Positions 51,016-60,782 of a DNA stretch of 64,000 nucleotides are shown here, piece after piece. How positions within the stretch are numbered: position 1 is the first letter of the stretch; every line of letters starts with the position of its first letter. The DNA lies in NCBI RefSeq assembly GCF_002943525.1, contig NZ_CP025394.1, forward strand, positions 4,030,001-4,094,000. The letters are read 5' to 3'. The notes beneath the pieces are model-generated. The model saw nothing but the letters and a program-made list of their open reading frames with translations. It did not search any database and was not told where the DNA came from. The translations under genes were made by a program, and so were the position numbers. The DNA is from Kitasatospora sp. MMS16-BH015 (lineage in GTDB: Bacteria > Actinomycetota > Actinomycetes > Streptomycetales > Streptomycetaceae).

Positions 51016-52050
51016 GTGGTAACCAGCCTCGACACCGTAAGGAATCCCCTGGCGTGCCTGGGGGTGGACACCCTCTCCGAGCGGGTCTACCGGTCACTGC
51101 TGCTCCACCCCGGCGAGCGGGCCGCCGAGCTCGCCCGACGGCTCGACGCGCCGGAGCACCAGGTGCGGACCTGCCTGGACGGGCTGGCCGACCTGTCGGT
51201 GGTCCGGCCGTACGGGGAGCCCGGCGCGGGCTACTACCCGGTCGGGCCGGAGCGGGCCATGGCCCTGCTGCTCGGGCGCCGCCAGGCCGAACTCGCCGCG
51301 CACCAGCAGCGGATCGAGACCGCCCGGGCCGCCGCCGCGCAGCTGATCGCCGAGTGCGCCGACCACTACCCGAACTCCGTGGCGGGCGAGGAGGTGGTGC
51401 CGCCCTGGGACACCCCGGGGCTGCTGGCCGAGCTCGGCCACCGGGCCCACCGCGAGGTGCTGGTCTTCGCCCCGCACGGCACCGGGGCCACCGCCGACTC
51501 CCCCGCCGGCGACCAGACGGGCGACCCGACGGCGGATCAGGAGCTGCTCGCCCGGGGCGTGCGGCTGCGCACCGTCCACCTGGACAGCGTGGTGCACAAC
51601 CCGCCGGCCCGGGCCCGGCTGGCCCGGCTCAGCGAGCGCGGCGCGGCGGTGCGCACGGCACCGGTGCTGCCGCTGCGGATGACCATCTTCGACCGCCGGA
51701 CGGCGGTGCTGCCCAGCGGCCCGGGCGAGGACCGGCCGGGCACGGTGGTGCTGCGCCGGCCGGGCGTGCTGACCGCGCTCTGCGCGCTGTTCGAGGGCAC
51801 CTGGGCCGACGCCACCCCGCTCGGCCGCCCGGCCGCCCCGACCGCGCAGGGCCTGAGCCGGCAGCAGGCCCAGACCCTCGAACTCCTCGCCGACGGCCTC
51901 ACCGACGAGGTGATCGCCAAGCAGATGGGCGTCTCCTCCCGCACCATCCGCCGGATCGTCGCCGAACTCCTCCAGCAGCTCCAGGCCCGCAGCCGCTTCG
52001 AGGCCGGCCTGCGCGCCGTCCAGGCCGGCCTGCTCCCGGCCCATCCCTGA
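51016..52050 (+). CDS. TrmB-like/LuxR hybrid transcriptional regulator
   Basis: 344 residues from GTG 51016, six bases after GGAGGAG. The N-terminal winged helix (about 15-70: LLLHPGERAAELARRLDAPEHQVRTCL) is TrmB-like, the middle is of the TrmB effector type, and the C-terminus has a LuxR helix-turn-helix (LSRQQAQTLELLADGLTDEVIAKQMGVSSRTIRRIV). This combination is common near Streptomyces biosynthetic loci. It follows the biosynthetic plus-strand operon and probably regulates it. Confidence 0.82.
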   Translation: MVTSLDTVRNPLACLGVDTLSERVYRSLLLHPGERAAELARRLDAPEHQVRTCLDGLADLSVVRPYGEPGAGYYPVGPERAMALLLGRRQAELAAHQQRIETARAAAAQLIAECADHYPNSVAGEEVVPPWDTPGLLAELGHRAHREVLVFAPHGTGATADSPAGDQTGDPTADQELLARGVRLRTVHLDSVVHNPPARARLARLSERGAAVRTAPVLPLRMTIFDRRTAVLPSGPGEDRPGTVVLRRPGVLTALCALFEGTWADATPLGRPAAPTAQGLSRQQAQTLELLADGLTDEVIAKQMGVSSRTIRRIVAELLQQLQARSRFEAGLRAVQAGLLPAHP

Positions 52051-52117
52051 GGCCCACCAGGAAGCCGTCCGACCCGAAGGACTAGACCACTCGCGCCGTC
52101 CGGGGGAGACTTCCCCC

Positions 52118-55015
52118 ATGAGCGACGCGACGGCCTTGCTGGGGCGCGACGAGCTGCTCGGGCATTGCCGGGCCGGGCTCGCGGACGGCGGTGGGGTGCT
52201 GCTGACCGGCCCCGCCGGGATCGGGAAGTCGGCGGTGCTGGACGCCTTGGACGCCGAGGCGTCGCAGGCGGGCACCCTGGTGCTGCGCAGCAACTCCTCG
52301 GCGGTGGAGGCGAGTCTGCCGTACCTGGCGCTGTACGACCTGTTCGCCCAGCCGGTGGCCGAACGGGACGGCCTGCTCGCCCCGCACCTGCGCGCCGTGC
52401 TCGACGTGGTGCTGCTGCGCTCCCCCGCCGACGGCGCCGCCACCGACCAACTCGCCATCCGGGTGGCCGTGCTCGAACTGCTCCGGGCCCTCGCGGCCGA
52501 CCGGCCGGTGCTGCTGGTGCTGGACGACGCGCACTGCCTGGACCCGGCCAGCGCCCTGGTACTCGGCTTCGCGGCCCGCCGGCTCCAGCACCACCGCACG
52601 CAGAGCCGACTACCGGGCCACCGGGTGCAGTTCGCCGCCGCCGAGCGGCTGGCCGAGGGCCGCGAGCCGCGCTGCCTCGGGCTGCTGCCCGAACCCCGCA
52701 CCGAACTGGCCGTCAGCACCCTGCCCGGCCCGGTGATCGGCGAACTGCTGCGCACCCGGCTCGACCTGGCCCCCACCGACCGGATCTCCGAGCGGATCCA
52801 GACCGCCAGTGGCGGCAACCCCTACTACGCGCTCGAACTCGCCCAGTCGGCCCTGCGTTCCCGCACCCCGGTGCAGACCGACGAGCCGCTGCCCGTCCCG
52901 GACCACCTGCGCGCCCTGCTGGCCGACCGCCTGGCCGCCCTCCCCGGCCCGGCGCTCGGCCCGCTGCTGCTGGCCGCGGCCGCCGCCCGCCCGGACCGCC
53001 GCCTGCTCGCCGCGGCCGACCCGGGAGCCGAGCCCGAGCCCGGAGCCGACGCCACCCCACCGACCTCACCCACCCAGTCGGCCCCCTCGGCGCCGTCGGA
53101 AGTGCTGGCCACCGCCATTGCCGCCGGGGTGCTGTCCGAGGGCCCCGGCGGCGAACTGCGCTTCGCCCACCCCCTGTTGCGCGAGATCATCTACGCCGAC
53201 GCCACCCCTGAGCATCGCCGGTCCTGCCACGCCACCCTCGCCCGGCTTCTGGACGACCCGTTGGAGCGGGCCCGGCACCGGGCACTGGCCGACACCGGCT
53301 CCCCGACCGTCGGCGAACCGGCAGAACTGGCACAGGAGTTGGCCGATGCAGCCCGGATCGCCGTCAGCCGGGGCGCTCCCGGGCTGGCTGCCGAACTCTC
53401 CCAGCTCGCCGCCGAACGCAGCTCCCACCAACCGGAGTTGGCCGCCGAACGGCAGCTCGCAGCGGCCCGGCACGCCTATGACGCCGGGCTGGCCGAGCAG
53501 GCCCGGGCGGCCTGCGAGACGGTGCTGCGCGGACCGAGCCGGGCCGCCCGGGTCGGCGCCCGGCTGCTGCTGGTCGAGCTCGCCGGCGGCGACCGGGCCG
53601 GAGTGCCCGCCCTGCTCGACGCCGCCGAGGCCGACGCGGCGGACGACCAGCGACTGCGCGCCGACGTCCAACTCCACCGGGCCAACCAGTCCTTCAGCAC
53701 CGGCCGGATCGAGCAGGGCCTGACCGCCCTGGCCGAGGCCGAGCGGCACGCCGAACTGAGCAGGGACGTCGACCGCCAGATCGAGGTGATCGCACTCCGC
53801 GCCCCCATCCAGATGCAGTACGGCCAGGCCCCGCACCACCAACAGCATCAGCAGCAGACTCAGCAGCACCGGGTCCGCCACTCCCCGGCCGAGGCCGGCC
53901 GGGAGCTCCGCCGGGCGGCCGAACTCGCCGCCGGTCGGCCCGCCTTGACGGCGGCGGCGGTGCAGGTCCGGTGCTGCCTGGTGATCTGGCTGCTGCGCTG
54001 CGGGGAGACGGCCGAGGCGGTGCAGGCGGTGACGGCGCTGCGCCGGGACGTGGAGCACGCCGGCCGGGTCAAGGACCTGGCGGACGTGCTGCACCTGGTG
54101 GCCTCGGTGCACGAGCGAGCCGGGCTCTGCGCCCAGGCCCACCAGGCCGGCGAGTTGGGCGGTCGGATGCGGGCCGAGTTCGGTGCCACCCAGGGCCCGG
54201 CCCTGGTGCTGAGCGCCGCCGCCGAGCTCAACGGCGGTACCGCCGAGCGGGCGGCCGAGCTGGCCGGGGCGGCGCTGAGCGCGGGCGAGCGGACCGGGGA
54301 CACCGAGTGGACCGGGTACGCGCACGGGCTGCTCGGCCGTGCCGAGTTGCTGCTCGGGCGGCTGCCGCAGGCGGCCGAACACCTGGGCAGCTGCCGGGAT
54401 TCGCTGCGCGGCCTGGGCTTCACCGACCCGGCGCTCTTCCTGGTGGACGCCGATCTGGTCGAGGCGCTGGCCCGCACCGGCGCGGCCGAGCGGGCCGAGG
54501 CGGTGCTGGCCGAGGCCGCGGGCGAGGCGCAGCGGCTGGACCGCCGGGTGGTGCGGCTCGGCCTGGCCCGGGGCGGGGCGCTGCTGCGCGGCCTGGCCGG
54601 CGACCCGCGCGGCGCGGCGGACGCCCTGCGGGCGGCCCTGCCCGCCGCGCACCCGTACCCGCTGGAGCTGGCCCGGGCCCGGCTGACCCTCGGCGAGCTG
54701 GAGCGCCGGGCCCGCCGCCGGGCCGCCGCCCGGACCGAACTGCGCACGGCGGCGGGCCTGTTCGCCACGGCCCAGTGCCTGCCCTGGCTGCGCCATGCCC
54801 GGGGCCAGCTGGCCCGGCTGGACAGCCCCACGGCGGCGCTGAGCGAGCCGGAGCGCCAGATCGTGGAGCTGGTCGAGCAGGGCGCGACCAACCGGCAGAT
54901 CGCCGCCGCCCTGCACGTCTCGGTGAAGGCGGTGGAGGGCTGCCTGACCCGGCTCTACCGCCGGTACGGCATCCGCGACCGCACCCAGCTGACCCTGCGC
55001 CGGATCGCCGGCTGA
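52118..55015 (+). CDS. LuxR-family ATPase regulator (LAL type)
   Basis: 965 residues from ATG 52118, with GGGGGAG upstream. Walker A TGPAGIGKSA lies near residue 31, Walker B LLVLDDAHCLD near 135, a long TPR-like helical middle, and a C-terminal LuxR helix-turn-helix (LSEPERQIVELVEQGATNRQIA). Large LAL proteins are pathway-specific activators of many Streptomyces antibiotic clusters. A His/Gln-rich insert (HHQQHQQQTQQH) at about residue 575 is odd. Third regulator of this locus; the ligand is unknown. Confidence 0.9.
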   Translation: MSDATALLGRDELLGHCRAGLADGGGVLLTGPAGIGKSAVLDALDAEASQAGTLVLRSNSSAVEASLPYLALYDLFAQPVAERDGLLAPHLRAVLDVVLLRSPADGAATDQLAIRVAVLELLRALAADRPVLLVLDDAHCLDPASALVLGFAARRLQHHRTQSRLPGHRVQFAAAERLAEGREPRCLGLLPEPRTELAVSTLPGPVIGELLRTRLDLAPTDRISERIQTASGGNPYYALELAQSALRSRTPVQTDEPLPVPDHLRALLADRLAALPGPALGPLLLAAAAARPDRRLLAAADPGAEPEPGADATPPTSPTQSAPSAPSEVLATAIAAGVLSEGPGGELRFAHPLLREIIYADATPEHRRSCHATLARLLDDPLERARHRALADTGSPTVGEPAELAQELADAARIAVSRGAPGLAAELSQLAAERSSHQPELAAERQLAAARHAYDAGLAEQARAACETVLRGPSRAARVGARLLLVELAGGDRAGVPALLDAAEADAADDQRLRADVQLHRANQSFSTGRIEQGLTALAEAERHAELSRDVDRQIEVIALRAPIQMQYGQAPHHQQHQQQTQQHRVRHSPAEAGRELRRAAELAAGRPALTAAAVQVRCCLVIWLLRCGETAEAVQAVTALRRDVEHAGRVKDLADVLHLVASVHERAGLCAQAHQAGELGGRMRAEFGATQGPALVLSAAAELNGGTAERAAELAGAALSAGERTGDTEWTGYAHGLLGRAELLLGRLPQAAEHLGSCRDSLRGLGFTDPALFLVDADLVEALARTGAAERAEAVLAEAAGEAQRLDRRVVRLGLARGGALLRGLAGDPRGAADALRAALPAAHPYPLELARARLTLGELERRARRRAAARTELRTAAGLFATAQCLPWLRHARGQLARLDSPTAALSEPERQIVELVEQGATNRQIAAALHVSVKAVEGCLTRLYRRYGIRDRTQLTLRRIAG

Positions 55016-55220
55016 ACCTGCCCGTACCCTCCCGCGCCACCGCAAGGGTGACCCCTCGACTTTGCAACCGAAGGTCAAGGGTGGCGATCTGACTTCGATT
55101 CATTGACCGTACATAGCCATCGGATTACGTTTCCGCTCGGCCCGGGGACACGACAGCACCCCCACTCCACCCGGGCCCGGTCCGCCCCCACCCAGGGGCC
55201 ACTTCAGGAAAGGAATCCGA

Positions 55221-57134
55221 GTGGACACGACCCATTCGGTACGCCTCGGACGGTCGGCGCTGCTCTCGGCCGTCGGGCTGTTCGTCGCGCTGACCTCCTC
55301 CGCCTTCACCGGCGTGGCCGTCGCCGGGCCGGCCACCCACGCCGCGGCGCCCACCGTCACCCGCTCCTGCGCCGCGCCGTCCCACCCGGGCGAGCTGGCC
55401 TGCCTGGCCCTCAAGCGCACCGACCTGCACGGGCTGGCCGCCTCCGGCTTCGGCCCGTCCGACCTGACCAGTGCCTACAGGCTGCCGGCCGGCGGCTCGG
55501 GCCAGACGGTGGCGATCGTCGACGCGATGGACGACCCGAACGCCGAATCCGACCTGGCGGCCTACCGGTCCAACTACGGCCTCCCCGCCTGCACCACCGC
55601 GAACGGCTGCTTCAAGAAGATCGACCAGAACGGCGGCAGCAACTACCCGACCGCCGACACCGGCTGGGCGGGCGAGATATCGCTCGACGTCGACATGGTG
55701 AGCGCCGTATGCCCGTCCTGCCACATCCTGCTGGTGGAGGCCGCCTCGGCCAACCAGGACGACCTCGGCACGGCCGTGAACCAGGCCGTGGCCCAGGGCG
55801 CCAAGTTCGTCTCCAACAGCTACGGCGGCTCGGAGGACTCCACCGTCACCTCCGCCGACGCCGCCTACTTCAACCACCCGGGCGTGGCCATCACGGTCAG
55901 CGCGGGCGACTCCAACACCGGCGCCGAGTACCCGGCCACCTCCCAGTACGTGACCGCCGTCGGCGGCACCGCGCTCAGGCGGGACTCCTCGGCCCGGGGC
56001 TGGAGCGAGACGGTCTGGAAGACCAGCTCCTCCGAGGGCACCGGCTCGGGCTGCTCGGCCTACGTCGCCAAGCCGAGCTGGCAGAAGGACACCGGCTGCT
56101 CCCGCCGCGCGGAGGCGGACGTCTCCGCCGTGGCGGACCCGGCCACCGGCGTCGCGGTCTACCAGACCTACGGCGGCTCCGGCTGGTCGGTCTACGGCGG
56201 CACCAGCGCCGCCGCCCCGATCATCGCGGGCGCCTGGGCGCTCGCGGGGGCGCCGGCCGCCGGCGACAGGGCCGCGCAGTACCCGTACCTGCACACCTCG
56301 GCCTTCAACGACGTGACCTCGGGCAACAACGGCTCCTGCTCGATCTCGTACATCTGCACCGCCGGCCCCGGCTACGACGGCCCGACCGGTCTCGGCACCC
56401 CGAACGGGGTGAGCGGCTTCACCGCCGGCGGCGCCGGCAGCGAGACGGTGACCGTGACCAACCCGGGCGACCAGGCCACCAAGGGCGGCGGGGCCGTCTC
56501 GCTCCAGATCACCGGCAGCGACTCGGCCGGCAAGTCCCTGACCTACAGCGCCACGGGCCTGCCCGTCGGGCTCTCGATCAGCTCCTCGGGCCTGATCACC
56601 GGCACGCCCACCGGCTCGGGCAGCTCCACGGTGACCGTCACCGCGAGCTCCGGCACCGCCTCCGGCTCGACCAGCTTCACCTGGACGGTCGGCAGCGGCG
56701 GCGGCGAGACGGTCACCTTCCGCAACCCGGGCACCCAGAGCACCGCGGCGGGCACCGCCGTCTCGCTGCAGATCGCGGGCAGCGACTCGGCGGGCAACGC
56801 CCTGACCTACAGCGCCACCGGCCTGCCCGCCGGGCTCTCGATCAGCTCCTCGGGCCTGATCACCGGCACCCCGACCACGGCCGGCAGCTCCACCGTCACG
56901 GTGACGGCCACCTCGGGCACCGCCTCCGGCTCGGTGACCTTCGGCTGGACGGTCACCGGTGGCGGCGGCACCGGCTGCGGCAACCTGCCGGCCTGGAGCG
57001 CCGCCACCTCCTACGTGCCGAACGACCAGGTCTCCTACAACGGCCACAAGTGGCTCTCCACCTGGTACTCCACCGGGGCCACCCCGGGCGCGCCGGCCTC
57101 CTGGGCCGTCTGGTCCGACCAGGGCGCCTGCTAG
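55221..57134 (+). CDS. Secreted sedolisin (S53) protease with Ig-like repeats and chitin-binding tail
   Basis: 637 residues from GTG 55221 after GGAAAGGA. A signal peptide (about 1-36, cleavage near AVAGPA) is followed by an S53 catalytic domain with GWAGEISLDVDM (Glu and Asp), SYGGSEDS (oxyanion Asp) and GGTSAAAP (Ser). There is only about 25 residues before the catalytic domain, so the usual prodomain is missing. Two near-identical putative-Ig (He_PIG) repeats (ATGLPxGLSISSSGLITGTP) and a C-terminal ChiC/CBM5-12 domain (WSAATSYVPNDQVSYNGHKW) follow. Extracellular, probably acting on chitin-associated protein. Confidence 0.88.
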   Translation: MDTTHSVRLGRSALLSAVGLFVALTSSAFTGVAVAGPATHAAAPTVTRSCAAPSHPGELACLALKRTDLHGLAASGFGPSDLTSAYRLPAGGSGQTVAIVDAMDDPNAESDLAAYRSNYGLPACTTANGCFKKIDQNGGSNYPTADTGWAGEISLDVDMVSAVCPSCHILLVEAASANQDDLGTAVNQAVAQGAKFVSNSYGGSEDSTVTSADAAYFNHPGVAITVSAGDSNTGAEYPATSQYVTAVGGTALRRDSSARGWSETVWKTSSSEGTGSGCSAYVAKPSWQKDTGCSRRAEADVSAVADPATGVAVYQTYGGSGWSVYGGTSAAAPIIAGAWALAGAPAAGDRAAQYPYLHTSAFNDVTSGNNGSCSISYICTAGPGYDGPTGLGTPNGVSGFTAGGAGSETVTVTNPGDQATKGGGAVSLQITGSDSAGKSLTYSATGLPVGLSISSSGLITGTPTGSGSSTVTVTASSGTASGSTSFTWTVGSGGGETVTFRNPGTQSTAAGTAVSLQIAGSDSAGNALTYSATGLPAGLSISSSGLITGTPTTAGSSTVTVTATSGTASGSVTFGWTVTGGGGTGCGNLPAWSAATSYVPNDQVSYNGHKWLSTWYSTGATPGAPASWAVWSDQGAC

Positions 57135-57148
57135 CCGCCATCACCCCT

Positions 57149-57190
57149 GGGTGCCCCGCCCCGCCGCCTCCCCGGCCGGGCGGGGCACCC
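57149..57190 (+). terminator. Terminator hairpin after the sedolisin gene
   Basis: GGGTGCCCCGCCC (57149-57161) pairs exactly with GGGCGGGGCACCC (57178-57190), 15 bases after the stop codon. Confidence 0.75.
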
Positions 57191-57311
57191 GCGCGTTGTG
57201 ATGGTTCGTCAGATGGTTGTGGAGCACAGTCCGCCCCTTGTGTCAGCTCCGTGAAGGGCGAATTCCGTCACAGGGGGAATGATCTCAGTTGGATCACACT
57301 TTGGGGCGTCT

Positions 57312-57334
57312 GGTAAGGCAGTTCGAGCCTTACC
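57312..57334 (+). promoter_or_regulatory. Inverted repeat upstream of the exopolysaccharide operon
   Basis: GGTAAGGC (57312-57319) and GCCTTACC (57327-57334) flank seven bases, in the AT-richer part of the 428-base gap 57135-57562. It lies about 230 bases before the first gene of the operon and could be an operator or 5' leader hairpin. I looked for a known riboswitch fold and saw none. Confidence 0.45.
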
Positions 57335-57562
57335 GCGAAGTAACAGTACGACATATCGGACTAAGTCCGGCTAAAAAACCACGGTGAAGCCGAACTCATG
57401 AACGTCCAGGCGCATTTGCCAGTGTCGCCACCCACACCACATCCTTCCCGAATGGGACGAATCTCGGGTGGGGCCGTCCGCCGTACACCCCGGATCGACT
57501 CAGCCCTCGGAGCGGCCGACCCCTGTTCGGCGCCTGCCCTCACCACTGCCCGTGGAGATTCC

Positions 57563-58906
57563 ATGCCCACATCCAAGACCGCGCTCGCGGAGCCCGTACC
57601 GAGCGCCGCAGCCACCGCCCTCCCCGGCCAGCGCCTCGGCGAAGACCGCACGGAGCTGCCGACGGTGGCCGTGATCGGCCTCGGCTACGTGGGCCTGCCC
57701 AGCGCCCTGGCCCTGCTCGCCGCGGGCAGCCAGGTGATCGGCATCGACGTCAGCACCCACCGGCTGGACGCCATCCGCCGCCAGGACGTGGACCTGCTGC
57801 CCTCCGACCTCGACCGGCTGGCCGAGTACGTCAGCGACCCGCGCCTGACCCTCACCGCCGACCCGGCCGCGCTGGCCGGGGCCGACGCGGTGATCGTCTG
57901 CGTGCCCACCCCGGTCGACGCCCACCTGGTGCCCGACCTCGGCGCGCTCGCCGGGGCCTGCGCCACCGTGGTCGAGCACGCGGTGCCGGGCCAGCTGCTG
58001 ATGCTGACCTCCACCACCTACGTCGGCACCACCCGCGACCTGCTGGTCGAGCCGCTGGCCGCGCGCGGTCTGACCGCGGGCACCGACATCCACGTCGCCT
58101 TCTCGCCCGAGCGGATCGACCCAGGCAACTCCCGCCACACCCAGGACAGCACCCCGCGCGTGGTCGGCGGGGTCGCCGAGCGCTGCACCGAGCTGGCCGC
58201 CGAGCTGCTCGCGCTGACCGCTCCCTCGGTGCACCGGGTCGGCTCGCCCGAGGCCGCCGAGATGAGCAAGCTCTTCGAGAACACCTTCCGGGCCGTCAAC
58301 ATAGCCCTGGCGAACGAGTTCGCCGACAACTGCCGGGCACTGGACCTCGACCCGATGGAGATCATCGAGGCCGCCGCCACCAAGCCCTACGGCTTCATGC
58401 CGTTCTTCCCCGGCCCGGGCGTGGGCGGGCACTGCATCCCCTGCGACCCGCACTACCTGCTCTGGCAGCTGCGCAAGCTCCGGGTCTCCTCCCCGCTGGT
58501 CGACACCGCCATGACGGCCATCGCGAGCCGCCCCCGCCAGGTGGTCAACCGTGTCCGCGAGCTGCTCGCCGAGCGGGGCGTGCCGCTGGCCGGCGCCCGG
58601 GTGCTGATCTCCGGCGTGGCCTACAAGCCGGGCGTCGCCGACCTGCGCGAATCGCCCGCACTGGAGATCATCGAGGAGCTCGCCGCCCTGGGCGCCGAGG
58701 TCTCCTTCAGCGACCCGCTGGTCACCTCCGCCCGGATCCACGGCGAGACCGTGCAGGGCGTGGCCGACCCGGCCGCCGAGAAGTGGGACCTGGTGGTCGT
58801 GCACACCGTGCACCCCGGCGCCGACCTCGGCTGGCTGGCCGAGCACGGCAAGGTGCTCGACGCCACCTACCGCCTGGCCGGCCTCCCCTCGAAGGCGGTC
58901 GTGTGA
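57563..58906 (+). CDS. Nucleotide-sugar dehydrogenase (UDP-glucose/UDP-ManNAc type)
   Basis: 447 residues from ATG 57563 after GTGGAG. NAD site GLGYVGLPSALALLAAG, the STTYVGTTRD segment and catalytic Cys in GGHCIPCDPHYLLWQL identify the family, which oxidises UDP-sugars to uronates in two NAD-linked steps. WecC-like features (SPERIDPGN) suggest an N-acetylhexosamine substrate as well as UDP-glucose. First gene of a five-gene coupled operon; its product would feed the glycosyltransferase encoded next. Confidence 0.93.
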   Translation: MPTSKTALAEPVPSAAATALPGQRLGEDRTELPTVAVIGLGYVGLPSALALLAAGSQVIGIDVSTHRLDAIRRQDVDLLPSDLDRLAEYVSDPRLTLTADPAALAGADAVIVCVPTPVDAHLVPDLGALAGACATVVEHAVPGQLLMLTSTTYVGTTRDLLVEPLAARGLTAGTDIHVAFSPERIDPGNSRHTQDSTPRVVGGVAERCTELAAELLALTAPSVHRVGSPEAAEMSKLFENTFRAVNIALANEFADNCRALDLDPMEIIEAAATKPYGFMPFFPGPGVGGHCIPCDPHYLLWQLRKLRVSSPLVDTAMTAIASRPRQVVNRVRELLAERGVPLAGARVLISGVAYKPGVADLRESPALEIIEELAALGAEVSFSDPLVTSARIHGETVQGVADPAAEKWDLVVVHTVHPGADLGWLAEHGKVLDATYRLAGLPSKAVV

Positions 58907-60678
58907 GCCTCCCGCCCTCGCCGGAGCGCGGCTTCTTCGAGCCCCGCCAGCCCGAGCCCGAGCAGCAGCCGTACGAGTCGTACCAGCCCTACCCCTCGCA
59001 CGCCGAGTTCAGGGGTTACAACGACGAGCAGAGCCACGTGCCGGACGGGTTCGTCCCCGCGCCGGACCGGTCGTGGAGCTACCAGACCCCCGACCACGAG
59101 CCGGTCAGCGAGCGCACCCAGCAGCTGCGCAGGCTCCGCCCGGAGGACCTGCCCGGGCAGGCCGGGCCGGCCGAGCCGATCCGGCTGAGCAAGCCGCAGG
59201 CCCAGCCCGACCCGGTGGCCGGCCGGGTGCTGCCCTGGCTGCCCGAGGGCGTGCGGGCCAACGCCCGCAAGCCCGGGCCGCTCGGCCGCGCGATGGACGG
59301 GATGGACCCGGCCGTCCGGCACGGCCTGCGCCGGGTGCTGACCCTGCTCTGCATCCTGCCGCTGCTGCTCCTGCTGGCCCGGGAGGCCCCGCGCCTGCCG
59401 CAGAGCCCGCTGGTGCTCGGCTACGGCTTCATCGTGCTGCTCGGCACCATCGCGATGATCTACATCGCGTACAGCAAGTACGAGGACCCGTCCGTGCGCG
59501 AGCTGCGCAAGCGCCCGCGCAAGCTGGACGGCTTCCCGGTGCTCAAGCCCAACCCCCGGGTCAGCTTCCTGCTCGCCGTCAAGGACGAGGAGGACGCGAT
59601 CGAGGACTGCGTCCGCTCGATGGCGGACTCGGACTACCCGGACCTGCAGATCATCGTGGTGGACGACCTCTCCGAGGACGGCACCCGGGACGTGCTGCGC
59701 CGGCTGGAGGCCGAGCTCGGCATCACCGTGCTCTACCTGGAGAAGAACCTCGGCAAGAAGCACGCCCTGGTCAAGGCCTGCGAGATCGCCGACGGCGACA
59801 TCCTGGCCTTCACCGACTCGGACTGCATCCTGGCCCCCGACGCGCTGCGCAAGTGCGTCGAGGCGATGGTCCGTCACCCCGAGCTGGGCGCCGTCTCCGG
59901 CCACTGCCGGGCGCTCAACGCGCCGGTCTCGATCTTCACCCGGGCCCAGGACGTCTGGTACGAGGGCCAGTTCCGGATCGCCAAGGCCGCCGAGTCCACC
60001 TTCGGCTCGGTCACCTGCGTCTCCGGCCCGCTGGCCGTCTTCCGCAAGGAGGCCGTCTACAACTACTTCCCGGCCTGGGCCGGCGACCGCTTCCTGGGCG
60101 CGCCGTTCCGCTTCGCCACCGACCGCCAGCTGACCGGCTACGTGCTCGGCCAGAAGTGGAAGGGCAAGGCGCTCAAGCGCCAGTACGCCGACTCGCCGTT
60201 CGTCACCGCCGAGGACTACCCCGAGCGCCAGTGGCGGATCGGCTACGTGCAGTCCGCCCGGGTGTGGACCAACGTGCCCGCGCGCTTCCGCCCGTTCATG
60301 AAGCAGCAGATCCGCTGGAAGAAGAGCTTCATCCGCAACCTCTGCTTCACCGGCACCTTCATGTGGCGCCGCGGCCTCGGCCCGGCCCTGCTCTACTACG
60401 GCCACGCCCTCTGGGTGGTCGCCGCCCCCGTGATGGCCTTCCGCCACCTGGTCTGGGCGCCGATCCACGGGATGGCCTTCCTCACCCTGCTCTACCTGTG
60501 CGGGGTCATCCTCAAGGGCCTCATCTGGGGCCTGGCCTTCAAGATCGACAACCCGGGCGACACCCGGTGGCGCTACCGGCCGGTGATGAGCCTGCTCTCC
60601 TCGGTGCTGCTGGCCTGGCTGCTCCCGTACTCGATGGCCACCATCCGACGCGGCGTCTGGTCGAGGAGTGCCACGTGA
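58903..60678 (+). CDS. Membrane family 2 glycosyltransferase (polysaccharide synthase)
   Basis: 591 residues from GTG 58903, overlapping the dehydrogenase TGA. A Pro/Gln-rich head of about 140 residues precedes two helices (about 145-190). The GT2 domain has VVDDLSEDGT, FTDSDCILAPD (DxD) and QQIRWKKSFIRN (Q/RxxRW), followed by further helices. Architecture resembles NodC, hyaluronan synthase and poly-GlcNAc synthases, which make and extrude beta-linked polymers. The polymer is unknown; together with the deacetylase and dehydrogenase it may contain partly deacetylated hexosamine and uronic acid. Confidence 0.9.
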   Translation: MSLPPSPERGFFEPRQPEPEQQPYESYQPYPSHAEFRGYNDEQSHVPDGFVPAPDRSWSYQTPDHEPVSERTQQLRRLRPEDLPGQAGPAEPIRLSKPQAQPDPVAGRVLPWLPEGVRANARKPGPLGRAMDGMDPAVRHGLRRVLTLLCILPLLLLLAREAPRLPQSPLVLGYGFIVLLGTIAMIYIAYSKYEDPSVRELRKRPRKLDGFPVLKPNPRVSFLLAVKDEEDAIEDCVRSMADSDYPDLQIIVVDDLSEDGTRDVLRRLEAELGITVLYLEKNLGKKHALVKACEIADGDILAFTDSDCILAPDALRKCVEAMVRHPELGAVSGHCRALNAPVSIFTRAQDVWYEGQFRIAKAAESTFGSVTCVSGPLAVFRKEAVYNYFPAWAGDRFLGAPFRFATDRQLTGYVLGQKWKGKALKRQYADSPFVTAEDYPERQWRIGYVQSARVWTNVPARFRPFMKQQIRWKKSFIRNLCFTGTFMWRRGLGPALLYYGHALWVVAAPVMAFRHLVWAPIHGMAFLTLLYLCGVILKGLIWGLAFKIDNPGDTRWRYRPVMSLLSSVLLAWLLPYSMATIRRGVWSRSAT

Positions 60679-60782
60679 AGAACGCCCTGACCAACCTGGC
60701 CAAGGGGATCGCGGCCGTGCTGACCACCGCCTTCGTGATCGCGGTCTACGCGATCGTGCTCTCCCGAGGGAGCCTGCTGTGA
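60675..60782 (+). CDS. 35-residue membrane peptide
   Basis: GTG 60675 overlaps the glycosyltransferase TGA and its own TGA overlaps the GTG of the deacetylase gene. It encodes VKNALTNLAKGIAAVLTTAFV and a hydrophobic continuation, that is, one membrane helix with a basic start. Coupling on both sides suggests a small subunit of the synthase, like the short helpers found with other GT2 synthases. No family recognised. Confidence 0.7.
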   Translation: MKNALTNLAKGIAAVLTTAFVIAVYAIVLSRGSLL

